A stretch of 64,000 nucleotides of DNA. It comes from Actinoplanes sp. NBRC 103695 (lineage in GTDB: Bacteria; Actinomycetota; Actinomycetes; Mycobacteriales; Micromonosporaceae). Below, piece by piece: positions 1-9,853 of the stretch. The DNA lies in the NCBI RefSeq assembly GCF_030269485.1, contig NZ_BSTL01000007.1, forward strand, positions 199,204 to 263,203, given 5' to 3'. The position numbers and the translations under genes were made by a program. How positions within the stretch are numbered: position 1 is the stretch's first letter; each line of letters opens with the position of its first letter. The notes beneath the pieces were generated by a model. That model ran no database searches and had not been told where the DNA came from. It saw only the letters and a program-made list of their open reading frames with translations.

Positions 1-8
1 GCCGAGTC

Positions 9-1574
9 GTGAGCGCGCCCGTGCCCGACGTGACGGTGATCGTCGCCGTCTACAACACGATGCCCTACCTCGCCGAGACGCTGACGTCGCTGGTCTCTCA
101 GACGATCGGCCTCGACCGGCTCGAGGTGATCGCGGTGGACGACGGCTCCACCGACGGCAGCGGCGCCGAACTGGACCGCTGGCAGAGCCGCCACCCCGCG
201 ACGATCAAGGTCATCCACCAGGCGAACTCGGGCGGCCCCGCCGCGCCCAGCAACCGCGCCCTGGACCAGGCCACCGGCCGTTACGTGTTCTTCATCGGCG
301 CCGACGACCACCTCGGACCGGAAGCGCTGGAACGGCTGGTGCGCGCCGCCGACGAGCTCGAGGCGGACGTCGTGCTCGGCCGGTTGGTCGGCGCCGGCGG
401 CCGCTTCGTCAGCCAGCTGATCTTCGACCCGGGCGACCGCGACGACATCACGCTGACCAACTCGGCGCTGCCGTTCGCGCTGTCCAACACCAAGCTCTTC
501 CGCCGGTCGCTGCTGGAGGAGCACCACATCCGCTACCCGGAGCAGCTGCGGTCGCAGAGCGACCAGCCCTTCACCATCCAGGCGGTGGTCAAGGCCCGGC
601 GGGTGGCGGTGCGCTCCGACTACAAGTTCTATTTCGCCGTACGCCGGACCGACTCCAGCAACATCACCTACGGCACCCCGCTGCACGACCTGCTCAGCGA
701 CACCGCCGTCCTGATGGACCTGGCCGCCGACCTGATACCGGACGACGCCGCCCGCCACCGGGTGCTGCACCGGCACTTCACGTGGGAGGTCACCAAGGTC
801 CTCAACCAGCGGTTCCTCGACTCGATCCGGGCCGAGCAGAGCCGGGTCCAGGACGGCATCAAGAAGCTGGCCGAGACCTACCTGACCGACGACGTGCGCA
901 GCAGCCTCGAGGCGCACCGGCGGCTGCTCGTCAGCGTCGCCCAGTTCGGCACGCTGGACGACCTGATCACCGTGCTCCGGCACCACCTGAAACACAAGAA
1001 GAAGCCGGTGATCGTCGAGGACGGCCGGCACTACCTGGGCTACCCGTTCTTCCGCGACCCCGAGCGGGCGTTCCCCGACGAGTGGTACGACGCCACCGCC
1101 ACCCTGGCGCCACCGGTGCACCAGGCCACCCCGGCCACCGTCAGGTGGGGACGCAACGCCGCCGGGCAGCGGTCGCTGGTCGTCGAGTGGCGCAGCTCGC
1201 TGACCGACCTGAACCGCACCGACGAGCCGCGCCCCCGGGTCTTCGCCGGCGACCACGTGGCCGCGCAGACCGAGATCCGCCCCGACGGCACGGTCCGCGC
1301 CGACTTCGTGCTGCACGACGTGATCGCGGAGGATGTCGGACGCAAGAAACGGCCACTGCGCTTCGTGCGTACGCTCGGTGGTGAATTCCACAGCCTTCCG
1401 GTCACCGTCAGCGGCAAGGGCAAACCGCTGGCGCGTATCCTGCACCGGCGTGGACTGCGGTTGTGGTCAGTGGCCCCGGATACGAACCGTGACGGCCAGC
1501 TACGCATCGTGGTCAACCGTGTGACACCGCGCCGGCTCGCCGGCGCCGTCGTGAGTCGGCTCCGCCTGCGCTGA
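9..1574 (+). CDS. GT2-family glycosyltransferase
   Basis: Inverting GT-A glycosyltransferase, 521 aa, expected to add a sugar from a nucleotide donor to a surface polysaccharide or teichoic-acid-like acceptor at the inner face of the membrane. The N-terminal third is a typical GT2 fold: VIVAVYNT near residues 10-17, VDDGSTDG at 43-50 and the acidic metal-site motif GADDH at 97-101. The rest (about 300-521) is basic and unlike the catalytic domain; I cannot name it. There is no membrane segment. The GTG at 9 is the first usable start after the window edge, so a slightly longer protein is possible. The downstream sugar dehydrogenase and acyltransferase support a polysaccharide locus extending leftwards. 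The exact sugar is unknown. Confidence 0.88.
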   Translation: MSAPVPDVTVIVAVYNTMPYLAETLTSLVSQTIGLDRLEVIAVDDGSTDGSGAELDRWQSRHPATIKVIHQANSGGPAAPSNRALDQATGRYVFFIGADDHLGPEALERLVRAADELEADVVLGRLVGAGGRFVSQLIFDPGDRDDITLTNSALPFALSNTKLFRRSLLEEHHIRYPEQLRSQSDQPFTIQAVVKARRVAVRSDYKFYFAVRRTDSSNITYGTPLHDLLSDTAVLMDLAADLIPDDAARHRVLHRHFTWEVTKVLNQRFLDSIRAEQSRVQDGIKKLAETYLTDDVRSSLEAHRRLLVSVAQFGTLDDLITVLRHHLKHKKKPVIVEDGRHYLGYPFFRDPERAFPDEWYDATATLAPPVHQATPATVRWGRNAAGQRSLVVEWRSSLTDLNRTDEPRPRVFAGDHVAAQTEIRPDGTVRADFVLHDVIAEDVGRKKRPLRFVRTLGGEFHSLPVTVSGKGKPLARILHRRGLRLWSVAPDTNRDGQLRIVVNRVTPRRLAGAVVSRLRLR

Positions 1575-1636
1575 CTAATCCCGTCCGGCTTATTCCGTCG
1601 GCGCGACCGCGCCGCCCCGAGGAGGAAGACCCCCGC

Positions 1637-2920
1637 ATGAAGATCTGTGTCGTCGCCCTGGGCAAGATCGGGCTGCCGCTCGCCGTCCAGTTCGCGTCCA
1701 AGGGGCACACCGTGCTCGGTGCGGACGTGTCGGAGCCCACCGTCCGCAAGGTCGCCGAGGGTGTCGTGCCGTTCCCCGGCGAGACCGACCTGGACGTGAA
1801 GCTCAAGGAGGCCGTCGAGGCCGGCCTGCTCACCGCCACCACGGACACCGCCGCCGCGGTCGCCCAGGCCGACGCCGTCGTGGTCGTCGTGCCGCTGTTC
1901 GTCGACGGCGACGGCATCCCCGACTTCGCCTGGATGGAGTCCGCGACCAAGGACATCGCCCGCGGGCTGAAGCCGGGCACCCTGGTCAGCTACGAGACCA
2001 CGCTGCCGGTCGGCACCACCCGCAACCGCTGGGCGCCGCTGCTGGAGGAGGGCTCCGGCCTGGTCGCCGGCCGCGACTTCCACCTGGTGTTCAGCCCCGA
2101 ACGGGTGCTCACCGGCCGGGTCTTCGCCGACCTGCGCAAATACCCCAAGCTGGTCGGTGGCGTGGACGCCGGCTCGGCCCAGCGCGGCATCGAGTTCTAC
2201 GAGGCCGTGCTCGACTTCGACGACCGCCCCGACCTGGACAAGCCGAACGGCGTCTGGGACCTGGGCTCCGCCGAGGCCGCCGAGCTCGCCAAGCTGGCCG
2301 AGACCACCTACCGCGACGTCAACATCGGGCTGGCCAACCAGTTCGCCCGGTACGCCGACACCATCGACGTCGACGTCAACCTGGTCATCGACGCCTGCAA
2401 CACGCAGCCGTACAGCCACATCCACCGGCCGGGCATCGCGGTCGGCGGGCACTGCATCCCGGTCTACCCGCGGCTCTACCTGTGGAACGACCCGAACGCC
2501 ACGGTGGTCCGGGCGGCCCGCGAGGCCAACGCGGCGATGCCGTCGTACGCGGTGGACCTGCTCGCCGCCGCGGTCGGCGACCTGACCGGGCTGGGCGTGC
2601 TGGTGCTGGGCGCGTCCTACCGGGGCGGGGTCAAGGAGACCGCGTTCTCCGGCGTCTTCGGCACCGTCGAGGAGCTCAAGCGGCGCGGGGCGGTGCCTTA
2701 TGTGTCCGACCCGATGTACTCGTCGGAGGAGTTGACGGCGCACGGCCTGCCGCCGTTCGAGGGCCAGGACCTGGGCGCGGCGATCCTGCAGGCTGATCAC
2801 GCCGAGTACCGCAATTTGACCAGCGATGACCTGCCTGGGGTCAAGGTTCTTGTCGACGGGCGTCGCACCACCGATGCGGACAAGCTTCCCGGGATCCGGC
2901 GGATTGTTATCGGGGGCTGA
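1637..2920 (+). CDS. UDP-sugar 6-dehydrogenase (UDP-ManNAc/UDP-glucose dehydrogenase family)
   Basis: NAD-dependent four-electron oxidation of a UDP-hexose or UDP-N-acetylhexosamine to the uronic acid, feeding polysaccharide synthesis. 427 aa, the family length. The N-terminal Rossmann segment is VALGKIGLPLA (residues 5-15), the middle domain contains the catalytic-cysteine motif GGHCIP with Cys273, and the C-terminal UDP-binding domain carries VLGASYRGGVKE near 321-332. The GGHC spacing looks more like the WecC (UDP-ManNAc) branch than plain Ugd, but substrate is inference. An AGGAGG ribosome site at 1620-1625 lies 11 nt before the ATG. It follows the glycosyltransferase by 62 bp, probably in the same operon, and ends before a large inverted repeat. 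Confidence 0.9.
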   Translation: MKICVVALGKIGLPLAVQFASKGHTVLGADVSEPTVRKVAEGVVPFPGETDLDVKLKEAVEAGLLTATTDTAAAVAQADAVVVVVPLFVDGDGIPDFAWMESATKDIARGLKPGTLVSYETTLPVGTTRNRWAPLLEEGSGLVAGRDFHLVFSPERVLTGRVFADLRKYPKLVGGVDAGSAQRGIEFYEAVLDFDDRPDLDKPNGVWDLGSAEAAELAKLAETTYRDVNIGLANQFARYADTIDVDVNLVIDACNTQPYSHIHRPGIAVGGHCIPVYPRLYLWNDPNATVVRAAREANAAMPSYAVDLLAAAVGDLTGLGVLVLGASYRGGVKETAFSGVFGTVEELKRRGAVPYVSDPMYSSEELTAHGLPPFEGQDLGAAILQADHAEYRNLTSDDLPGVKVLVDGRRTTDADKLPGIRRIVIGG

Positions 2921-2971
2921 GCTTTCTGCCTAGGGGCTGCTGAGCTGCTGGTCGTCGCTTCGCTCCTCCGG

Positions 2972-3073
2972 GCGATTGCCCCCTGGGGGTCAATGAGATG
3001 GGCCGGGTTTTCCGACGCCGCAAAGAGCGACGGCGGCGGAAAACCCGGCCCATCTCATTGACGGGGCAATCGC
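2972..3073. terminator. Long nested inverted repeat between convergent genes
   Basis: Inner arms 2990-3020 and 3031-3061 pair over 31 bp with one mismatch around a 10-nt loop. Outer arms 2972-2982 and 3063-3073 add 11 perfect pairs after a small asymmetric bulge. It lies between the 3' ends of the dehydrogenase and the acyltransferase, so a bidirectional terminator is the simplest reading. It is far longer than usual, and there is no terminal T-run. Confidence 0.7.
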
Positions 3074-3127
3074 GGGGCGGGGCTAGCCTCGCGAAAAGTC
3101 GGGGCGGGGCTAGCCTCGGGAAAAGTC
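3074..3127. repeat. 27-bp tandem duplication spanning an acyltransferase stop codon
   Basis: Copies 3074-3100 and 3101-3127 differ at one base. The right copy holds the last codons and TAG of the minus-strand acyltransferase; the left copy repeats them, including a second TAG-equivalent at 3083-3085, downstream of the gene. Confidence 0.9.
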
Positions 3128-3634
3128 GGGAGGGGTGGTCATGTCTCGGGAGATGATCTCGCCTGACCAGTTCACCCAGGCCCTGGGTCGCGCGGGATTG
3201 CCTGCCACCAGTTGGTAGGGCGGGACGTCCTTTGTTACCACCGAGCCGGCGGCGATCATCGCGCCCTCGCCTACCTCGATGCCGCAGATGAGGGTGGCGT
3301 TGGCGCCGATCGAGGCGCCGCGGCGGATTACCGTGGGGGTGATCTTCCAGTCGGTGTTGTGGGCTCGGGGGCGCAGGTCGTTGGTGAAGACCGCGCACGG
3401 GCCGACGAAGACGTCGTCCTCGATCGTCACGCCCTGGTAGACCGAGACGTTGTTCTGAATCTTCACCCGGCTGCCGATCACGGCGTGGGCGTCCAGGTAG
3501 ACGTTGCGCCCGATGACGCAGTCCGTACCGACCGTGGCCGAGGACCGGACGTGCGCGATGTGCCACACCTTGGTGCCCGCGCCGACCTGGGCGCCGTCCT
3601 CGACGTCCGCGGTGGGATGCACGAAGTAATCCAT
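3110..3634 (-). CDS. Hexapeptide-repeat O/N-acyltransferase (WbbJ/WlbB-like)
   Basis: Left-handed beta-helix acyltransferase of 174 aa, expected to transfer an acetyl group from acetyl-CoA to a nucleotide sugar or polysaccharide precursor as a soluble trimer. Imperfect hexapeptide turns run through most of the protein, for example [19 protein letters not shown] at the N-terminus, then [18 protein letters not shown] and [19 protein letters not shown]. The C-terminal NPAR segment is typical of WbbJ/WlbB enzymes. I chose the ATG at 3634 because a GAGG element lies 9 nt upstream; an ATG at 3643 and an open frame back to 3673 also exist. Convergent with the dehydrogenase and plausibly part of the same sugar pathway (inference). 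Its 3' end is duplicated downstream. Confidence 0.87.
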   Translation of the reverse strand: MDYFVHPTADVEDGAQVGAGTKVWHIAHVRSSATVGTDCVIGRNVYLDAHAVIGSRVKIQNNVSVYQGVTIEDDVFVGPCAVFTNDLRPRAHNTDWKITPTVIRRGASIGANATLICGIEVGEGAMIAAGSVVTKDVPPYQLVAGNPARPRAWVNWSGEIISRDMTTPPDFSRG

Positions 3635-3762
3635 GTGGCGCATCCTCGCAAGGCCCCCCGCGCGGCGCTCCACCGGCCCGCGGCGAGACAGACCGTAACC
3701 GGCGGATCACCCGGTTGAGTCCGACGGCTGACCTCGGGGATGTCCAAGGTGACCACGGCCAC

Positions 3763-3768
3763 TATCGT
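3763..3768 (+). promoter_or_regulatory. -10 hexamer TATCGT, 8 nt before ATG 3777
   Basis: Fits a near-leaderless start for the GPP34 gene; no ribosome site is visible between it and the ATG. Confidence 0.45.
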
Positions 3769-3776
3769 GCAATGAC

Positions 3777-4460
3777 ATGACCTCCATCGCGCTGGCCGAG
3801 GAGTTGCTCCTCCTCGCCTACGACGACCAGACCGGCAAGGCGACCGGTTCCCGCATCGGGCTCGACCTCGGCATGGCCGCGGCCGTCATGGTCGACCTCG
3901 CGCTGCACAACCGGGTGGCTTACGTCGACGGTTTCCTCAAGGTCATGGACGACACCCCGATCGGCGAGTCGATCGCCGACGCGGTGCTGGCGAAGGCCGC
4001 GGCGGACGACCCGCACACCCCGGCGCAGTGGTTGCAGCGGCTCCGGCACGGGCTGCGCGCCCGGGTACTTGCCGACCTGGTCGCCCGCGGCGTGGTGCGG
4101 GACGTGGACGAGACCCAGATGGGCGTGATCCACGTGCACCGCTACCCGACCACGGACCCGGCGTTCGAAGCCGAGATCCGCAAGCGGCTGGCCGAGGCGC
4201 TGATCACCGAGGCGATCCCGGACGAGCGCACCGCGGCCCTGGCGACGCTGCTCACCGCGGTGCGGATGGAACCGGCGTTGCGGCTGCCCCCGGAGGAGGC
4301 GGCGCAGGCCCACCAGCGGCTGGAGGCGATCGCCAGCGGCGCCGGCTTCAGCGGCTCCGCCAACCTGGAGGACTCGATCGTGCGGCCCAGCGTCGCGCTG
4401 GTCGTCGCCACCCTGGGCCGCGCCATCCAGGCCGCGCTAGGCACTCCCAAGCAGGCCTAG
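3777..4460 (+). CDS. GPP34 (GOLPH3/Vps74-like) family protein
   Basis: 227-aa GPP34-domain protein. In eukaryotes the family binds phosphatidylinositol-4-phosphate and retains glycosyltransferases in the Golgi; the bacterial role is not established. The signature is clear from the first residues (ALAEELLLLAYDDQTGK, residues 5-21) through LDLGMAAAVMVDLAL and the charged helical C-terminal half. No signal peptide or membrane span is present, so it is cytosolic or peripheral. Actinomycete genomes carry many paralogues. Its last 24 bp overlap the 3' end of the convergent phosphosugar mutase. No functional link to the mutase can be claimed beyond position. Confidence 0.88.
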   Translation: MTSIALAEELLLLAYDDQTGKATGSRIGLDLGMAAAVMVDLALHNRVAYVDGFLKVMDDTPIGESIADAVLAKAAADDPHTPAQWLQRLRHGLRARVLADLVARGVVRDVDETQMGVIHVHRYPTTDPAFEAEIRKRLAEALITEAIPDERTAALATLLTAVRMEPALRLPPEEAAQAHQRLEAIASGAGFSGSANLEDSIVRPSVALVVATLGRAIQAALGTPKQA

Positions 4461-6089
4461 AGCCCCCGCGGTCTCGGTCTTGAGGACGGCCACGGCCTCG
4501 GCCGCGGCCAGGCGGTCCTGCGTGCGGGTCGCGGCCGTCGTCGGGCGGACCACTTCCAGGTACGCCTTGAGCTTGGGCTCGGTGCCGGACGGTCGGACCA
4601 CCACCCGGGCCGACGAGGTGCTCAGCCGCAGGATGTCGTTCTCCGGCAGCAGGTCCTCGAAGGTCACCGGCTCGCCCAGCAGGGTGGCCGGTGGCGCCTT
4701 GCGCAGGTGGGACATCGCGCGGTCGATGTCGGCCAGGTCGTCCACCCGCACGGCCAGCTGGTCGGTGGCGTGCACACCGAACTCGACGTCCAGCTCGGCC
4801 AGCCGGTCGGCGAGCGTACGCCCCTCGGCCCGGAGCCCGGCGGCGAGCTCGGCCACCAGCAGGGCCGCCGTGATGCCGTCCTTGTCCCGCACCAGGCCCG
4901 GCGCCACGCAGTAGCCGAGCGCCTCCTCGTAGCCGAAGGCCAGGTCCTCGTCGGCCCGCACGATCCACTTGAAGCCGGTCAGCGTCTCCCGGTAGGGCAC
5001 GCCCCGGGCCGCGCAGATCGCCCGCAGCATGGTCGAGGAGACGATCGTGGTGGCATATGTGCCGGGGGTGCCACGGCGGATCAGGTGGTCGGCCAGGACC
5101 GCCCCGAGCTGGTCGCCGGTCAGCGGGGTCCAGACGCCGTCCGCTCCGGGCACCGCGACCGCGCACCGGTCGGCGTCCGGGTCGTTGGCGATGGCCAGAT
5201 CGGCGCCGGTGGCCGTGGCCAGGGCGAGGAGCAGGTCCATCGCGCCCTTCTCCTCCGGGTTGGGGAAGGGAACGGTCGGAAAGTCCGGGTCCGGCTCGGC
5301 CTGCTCGGCCACCACGTGCGGGGCGGCGAACCCGGCCCGGGCGAAGGCGGCGGCGAGGACGTCACCACCAACCCCGTGCAACGGCGTGTACGCCACGGTG
5401 AGCGCCCGCGGCCCGTCCGGGAGGGTGGCGGCCGCACGGCGCACGTACTCGTCGACGATCTCCGCACCCAGAACCGTGCTTCCCTCGCGCAGCGTGATCT
5501 CTTCGAGGTTGTCGGCGTTGCTGATCGCGTTTTCGATCTCCCCGTCGGCGGGGGACACGATCTGCGCGCCGGCCCCAGCCGTCCCACCCAGCTCCGCGCC
5601 GAGGTAAACCTTGTAGCCGTTGTCCTGCGCCGGGTTGTGGCTGGCGGTGACCATCACCCCGGCGGCCGCGTCCAGCGTCCGCACCGCGTAAGCCAGCACC
5701 GGCGTCGGCAGAGGCCGGGGGAGCAGCATCGCCACCCGCTGCTTGCCCCGTGCGATCTCGGCGGTGAGCTCGGCGAATCGCCGTGAGCCGTGCCGCGCGT
5801 CATAGCCGATGACCAGCCGGCCGGCCGCGCCCTTCTCGGCCAGCCAGTCGACCAGCCCGGCGGCGGCCCGCATGACGACGGCGACGTTCATCCCGTTCGG
5901 CCCGGCGCGGAGCCGGCCGCGCAGCCCAGCGGTGCCGAATCGCAATCGGCCGGAGAAGCGGTCCGTCAGCTCGTCGTAGCTGTCCGGCAGTGCGGCGAGC
6001 AGCGCCCGGACCTCCGCGCGCGATGCCGGGTCAGGATCGCCGGCGATCCAGCCCTCGGCCAGTTCGGTGACGTCGACAGGTCGTTGCAT
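4437..6089 (-). CDS. Phospho-sugar mutase (phosphomannomutase/phosphoglucomutase)
   Basis: Alpha-D-phosphohexomutase of 550 aa that interconverts hexose 1- and 6-phosphates through a phosphoserine, supplying nucleotide-sugar and trehalose/glycogen synthesis. Visible motifs: FGTAGLRGRL (51-60), phosphoserine loop VTASHNP with Ser150, Mg-binding DPDADR at 303-308, sugar loop GYEEALGY, and the C-terminal phosphate clamp RPSGTEPKLK. The length matches the PGM2/PMM type rather than the shorter ManB. The ATG at 6089 is followed directly by family sequence. It lies 53 bp downstream of the kinase gene on the same strand. Glucose versus mannose specificity cannot be told from sequence alone. Confidence 0.92.
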   Translation of the reverse strand: MQRPVDVTELAEGWIAGDPDPASRAEVRALLAALPDSYDELTDRFSGRLRFGTAGLRGRLRAGPNGMNVAVVMRAAAGLVDWLAEKGAAGRLVIGYDARHGSRRFAELTAEIARGKQRVAMLLPRPLPTPVLAYAVRTLDAAAGVMVTASHNPAQDNGYKVYLGAELGGTAGAGAQIVSPADGEIENAISNADNLEEITLREGSTVLGAEIVDEYVRRAAATLPDGPRALTVAYTPLHGVGGDVLAAAFARAGFAAPHVVAEQAEPDPDFPTVPFPNPEEKGAMDLLLALATATGADLAIANDPDADRCAVAVPGADGVWTPLTGDQLGAVLADHLIRRGTPGTYATTIVSSTMLRAICAARGVPYRETLTGFKWIVRADEDLAFGYEEALGYCVAPGLVRDKDGITAALLVAELAAGLRAEGRTLADRLAELDVEFGVHATDQLAVRVDDLADIDRAMSHLRKAPPATLLGEPVTFEDLLPENDILRLSTSSARVVVRPSGTEPKLKAYLEVVRPTTAATRTQDRLAAAEAVAVLKTETAGALGLLGSA

Positions 6090-6142
6090 CCCCCGTGCAT
6101 ATCACGGCACGGGACCAGGCCCGCGATCTCCCCGCGGAGCAA

Positions 6143-8035
6143 TCAGGCAAGAGCGTAGGAGGTTGCCATCTCCTCGAAGATCGGCTTGCTGTCGGCGAAC
6201 TTCGATTCCTTGGTGGTCAGGAAGAACGAGTACGCCTTGCCGTCCTGAATCACCGCGCCCCACATGCCGTGCCGCGCGTCGGGACCGCTGCCGCAGGTGT
6301 ACTCCAGGACGGCACCGTCCCGGCCGGCGATGGTCCGCGGCTCGAGCGACACCTGGTTGTACGGCTTGGGGCAGCTCGTCGACTTGGTCTTCAGCGTGTT
6401 CTCCGCGACGCCGAGGAACTTCTCCGGCGTCGACTTGGAGCTCTCCACCAGGATGCGCACCTTGCGCAGCTTGTCCTTGGGATCGACGTAGTCGACCCAC
6501 ACGCCGCCGGAGGTCGTCCGCTTCCAGTCCTTCGGCACGTTGACGTTGATGCCGCGGTCGTCGTAGGTCTGTGTCGGGAAGGCCGCGGCCACCGGCGCCT
6601 GGCTCTGCGGTCCGGCGAGCGGCGGGGCCTCGGGCTCCTCGCCGCCGGGCAACGTGATGATCAGGACCAGCGCGATGATCAGCGCGAGCGCGCCGCCGCC
6701 GGCCGCCAGCTGCTGGTTGCGCGACCAGCCCTTGACCGTGGTCACCGCCCGGTCGGAGGCGTCCTTGACCGTGCTGACCGCGTTCTGCATCATCGCGCGG
6801 CGCTTGGCCGCCGGGCTCTGCACGATGCGGCCGCCGCCGTACTGGTTGGCGGTGCCGGGGTTCTCCCAGGATCGCCGGGGCGGGACGACGGCAGTGGTGT
6901 CGCCACCGGCCGGCCCGGGCGGCATGGCCTGGGTGCGGCCGTCCGCAGCCCCGCCACCGCCCCTGGCCGGGCTGAAGCCAGAGCCTGATTGCCCGAGCTT
7001 GGCCAGGTGGCCGCTCAGTGACTCGCCGGGCGCGAGCATGGCCCGGCCGCCGATCTGGCCGCTCGGTTTCGGCGCGTGGATCGGCTGGGTCTCGGCTGCC
7101 GGCGGCCGCTGGCTGGGCACCACCGAGTAGGGGTCGGTCATCATGTGCGGCGGCGACTTGCTGGCCAGCGGCCCGGCGAGCTGCTGCCGGAGCATGGTGC
7201 GGGCGCTCTGGGCGTCGAACCGGCGAGACGGCTCCTTCTCCAGGAGGCCCATCAGGATGGGGTCCAGCGAACCGGCCCGGACCGAAGGGGCCGGTGGGTC
7301 CTCCACGACCGCGTGCATGGTCTCGATCGGGTCGCCCTTGTCGAACGGCGGGCGGCCCTCGACGGCGGTGTACAGCGTCACACCCAGCGAGAACAGGTCA
7401 CTGGGCGGGCCGAAGTCGTTGCCCATCGCACGCTCGGGCGAGATGAAGTGCGGCGAGCCGAGCACCATGCCGGGGGTGGTCAGCTGCACGTCGGTCGGCA
7501 GCTTGGCGACGCCGAAGTCGGTCAGCACGCAGCGGCCGTCGGAGCAGATCAGCACGTTGGCCGGTTTCACGTCGCGGTGCAGCACGCCGTGCGCGTGGGC
7601 GACCTCGAGCGCGCCGAGCAGCGCGATGCCGATCTTGGCGACCACCCGTGGCGGGATCGGGCCGTCCTCGATGATCATGTCGGCCAGGCTGCGGGCGTCC
7701 AGCAGCTCCATCACGATCCAGGGCCGGCCGTTCTCGTGGACCACGTCGTAGACCTGGACCACGGCCGGGTGCTGGAGCGCGGCGGCGGCGCGGGCCTCGC
7801 GCATGGTGCGCTCGTACATCGAGTCGCGGTCGCTGGGCGCCAGGCCCGGCGGGAGGATGACCTCCTTGACAGCGACGTCTCGGCGCAGCAGCGTGTCCGC
7901 CGCGCGCCAGACCGTGCCCATGCCACCGTGCCCGACCGCGGCCCTGAGTGTGTACCGACCGCCGATGAGCGTGCCTGGAGCTGCGCGTCCGCTGGTGGGA
8001 GCGTTGCCACTGCTCCACGTCGGAATCTGAGTCAC
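6143..8035 (-). CDS. Membrane Ser/Thr protein kinase (PknB-type, single-pass)
   Basis: Hanks-type kinase, 630 aa. The catalytic domain spans about 27-290: glycine loop GHGGMG (35-40), Lys57 in VAVKE, catalytic HRDVKPAN with Asp155, DFG at 173-175 and GSPHFISPER at the activation-loop end. A proline/glycine-rich linker (300-440) leads to one membrane helix at about 444-463. An extracellular domain of about 140 residues follows. It is not a PASTA domain and resembles the domain ending the giant kinase at 30792. The GTG at 8035 gives the expected N-terminus. Targets are unknown; the mutase downstream is a neighbour, not a demonstrated substrate. Confidence 0.92.
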   Translation of the reverse strand: MTQIPTWSSGNAPTSGRAAPGTLIGGRYTLRAAVGHGGMGTVWRAADTLLRRDVAVKEVILPPGLAPSDRDSMYERTMREARAAAALQHPAVVQVYDVVHENGRPWIVMELLDARSLADMIIEDGPIPPRVVAKIGIALLGALEVAHAHGVLHRDVKPANVLICSDGRCVLTDFGVAKLPTDVQLTTPGMVLGSPHFISPERAMGNDFGPPSDLFSLGVTLYTAVEGRPPFDKGDPIETMHAVVEDPPAPSVRAGSLDPILMGLLEKEPSRRFDAQSARTMLRQQLAGPLASKSPPHMMTDPYSVVPSQRPPAAETQPIHAPKPSGQIGGRAMLAPGESLSGHLAKLGQSGSGFSPARGGGGAADGRTQAMPPGPAGGDTTAVVPPRRSWENPGTANQYGGGRIVQSPAAKRRAMMQNAVSTVKDASDRAVTTVKGWSRNQQLAAGGGALALIIALVLIITLPGGEEPEAPPLAGPQSQAPVAAAFPTQTYDDRGINVNVPKDWKRTTSGGVWVDYVDPKDKLRKVRILVESSKSTPEKFLGVAENTLKTKSTSCPKPYNQVSLEPRTIAGRDGAVLEYTCGSGPDARHGMWGAVIQDGKAYSFFLTTKESKFADSKPIFEEMATSYALA

Positions 8036-8179
8036 AGAGATGCCACCGAGGGGATCTAGGGGCCGGGGGACCGAACCCCGCTATCTTGCCGCTTCCGACC
8101 CCTTTTCGGAAAGTCGATGGGGCATTCGTTACCGTCCCGACGACGAGCCGTAAACAGACTGTCGCAGAGTGTCGACGAC

Positions 8180-8185
8180 TAGTAT
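8180..8185 (+). promoter_or_regulatory. -10 hexamer TAGTAT, 6 nt before GTG 8192
   Basis: Places the transcript start on or next to the initiation codon of the mutase gene. The -35 region is weak. Confidence 0.55.
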
Positions 8186-8191
8186 CGGATC

Positions 8192-9748
<1,557 letters not shown>

Positions 9749-9802
9749 GGTCCTGGCGTCACCTGGAGGGTGGATCACCCGTTGGGTGGTCTAGGCTTTC
9801 GC

Positions 9803-9845
9803 GCCTCAACGGACTATTACCGCGGGCCTCAACGGACTACTGCCG
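9803..9845. repeat. Direct repeat of 20 bp upstream of the M20 gene
   Basis: Two copies, 9803-9822 and 9826-9845, match at 18 of 20 bases with a 23-bp period, about two helical turns. They end 8 bp before the chosen GTG and could be a regulator site; no regulator is identified. Confidence 0.6.
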
Positions 9846-9853
9846 AGGGAATT

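Noticed and set aside
1040..2800. 586-aa minus-strand frame under the sugar dehydrogenase
   Set aside because: Composition is typical high-GC shadow (Arg/Gly/His/Val-rich) and the plus-strand genes here are certain.
2972..3073. Insertion-sequence end or MITE
   Set aside because: No transposase, no visible target duplication, and only one copy seen in this window.
9770..9853. 28-residue N-terminal extension of the M20 enzyme
   Set aside because: It crosses the direct repeat, has no ribosome site and does not look like family sequence.
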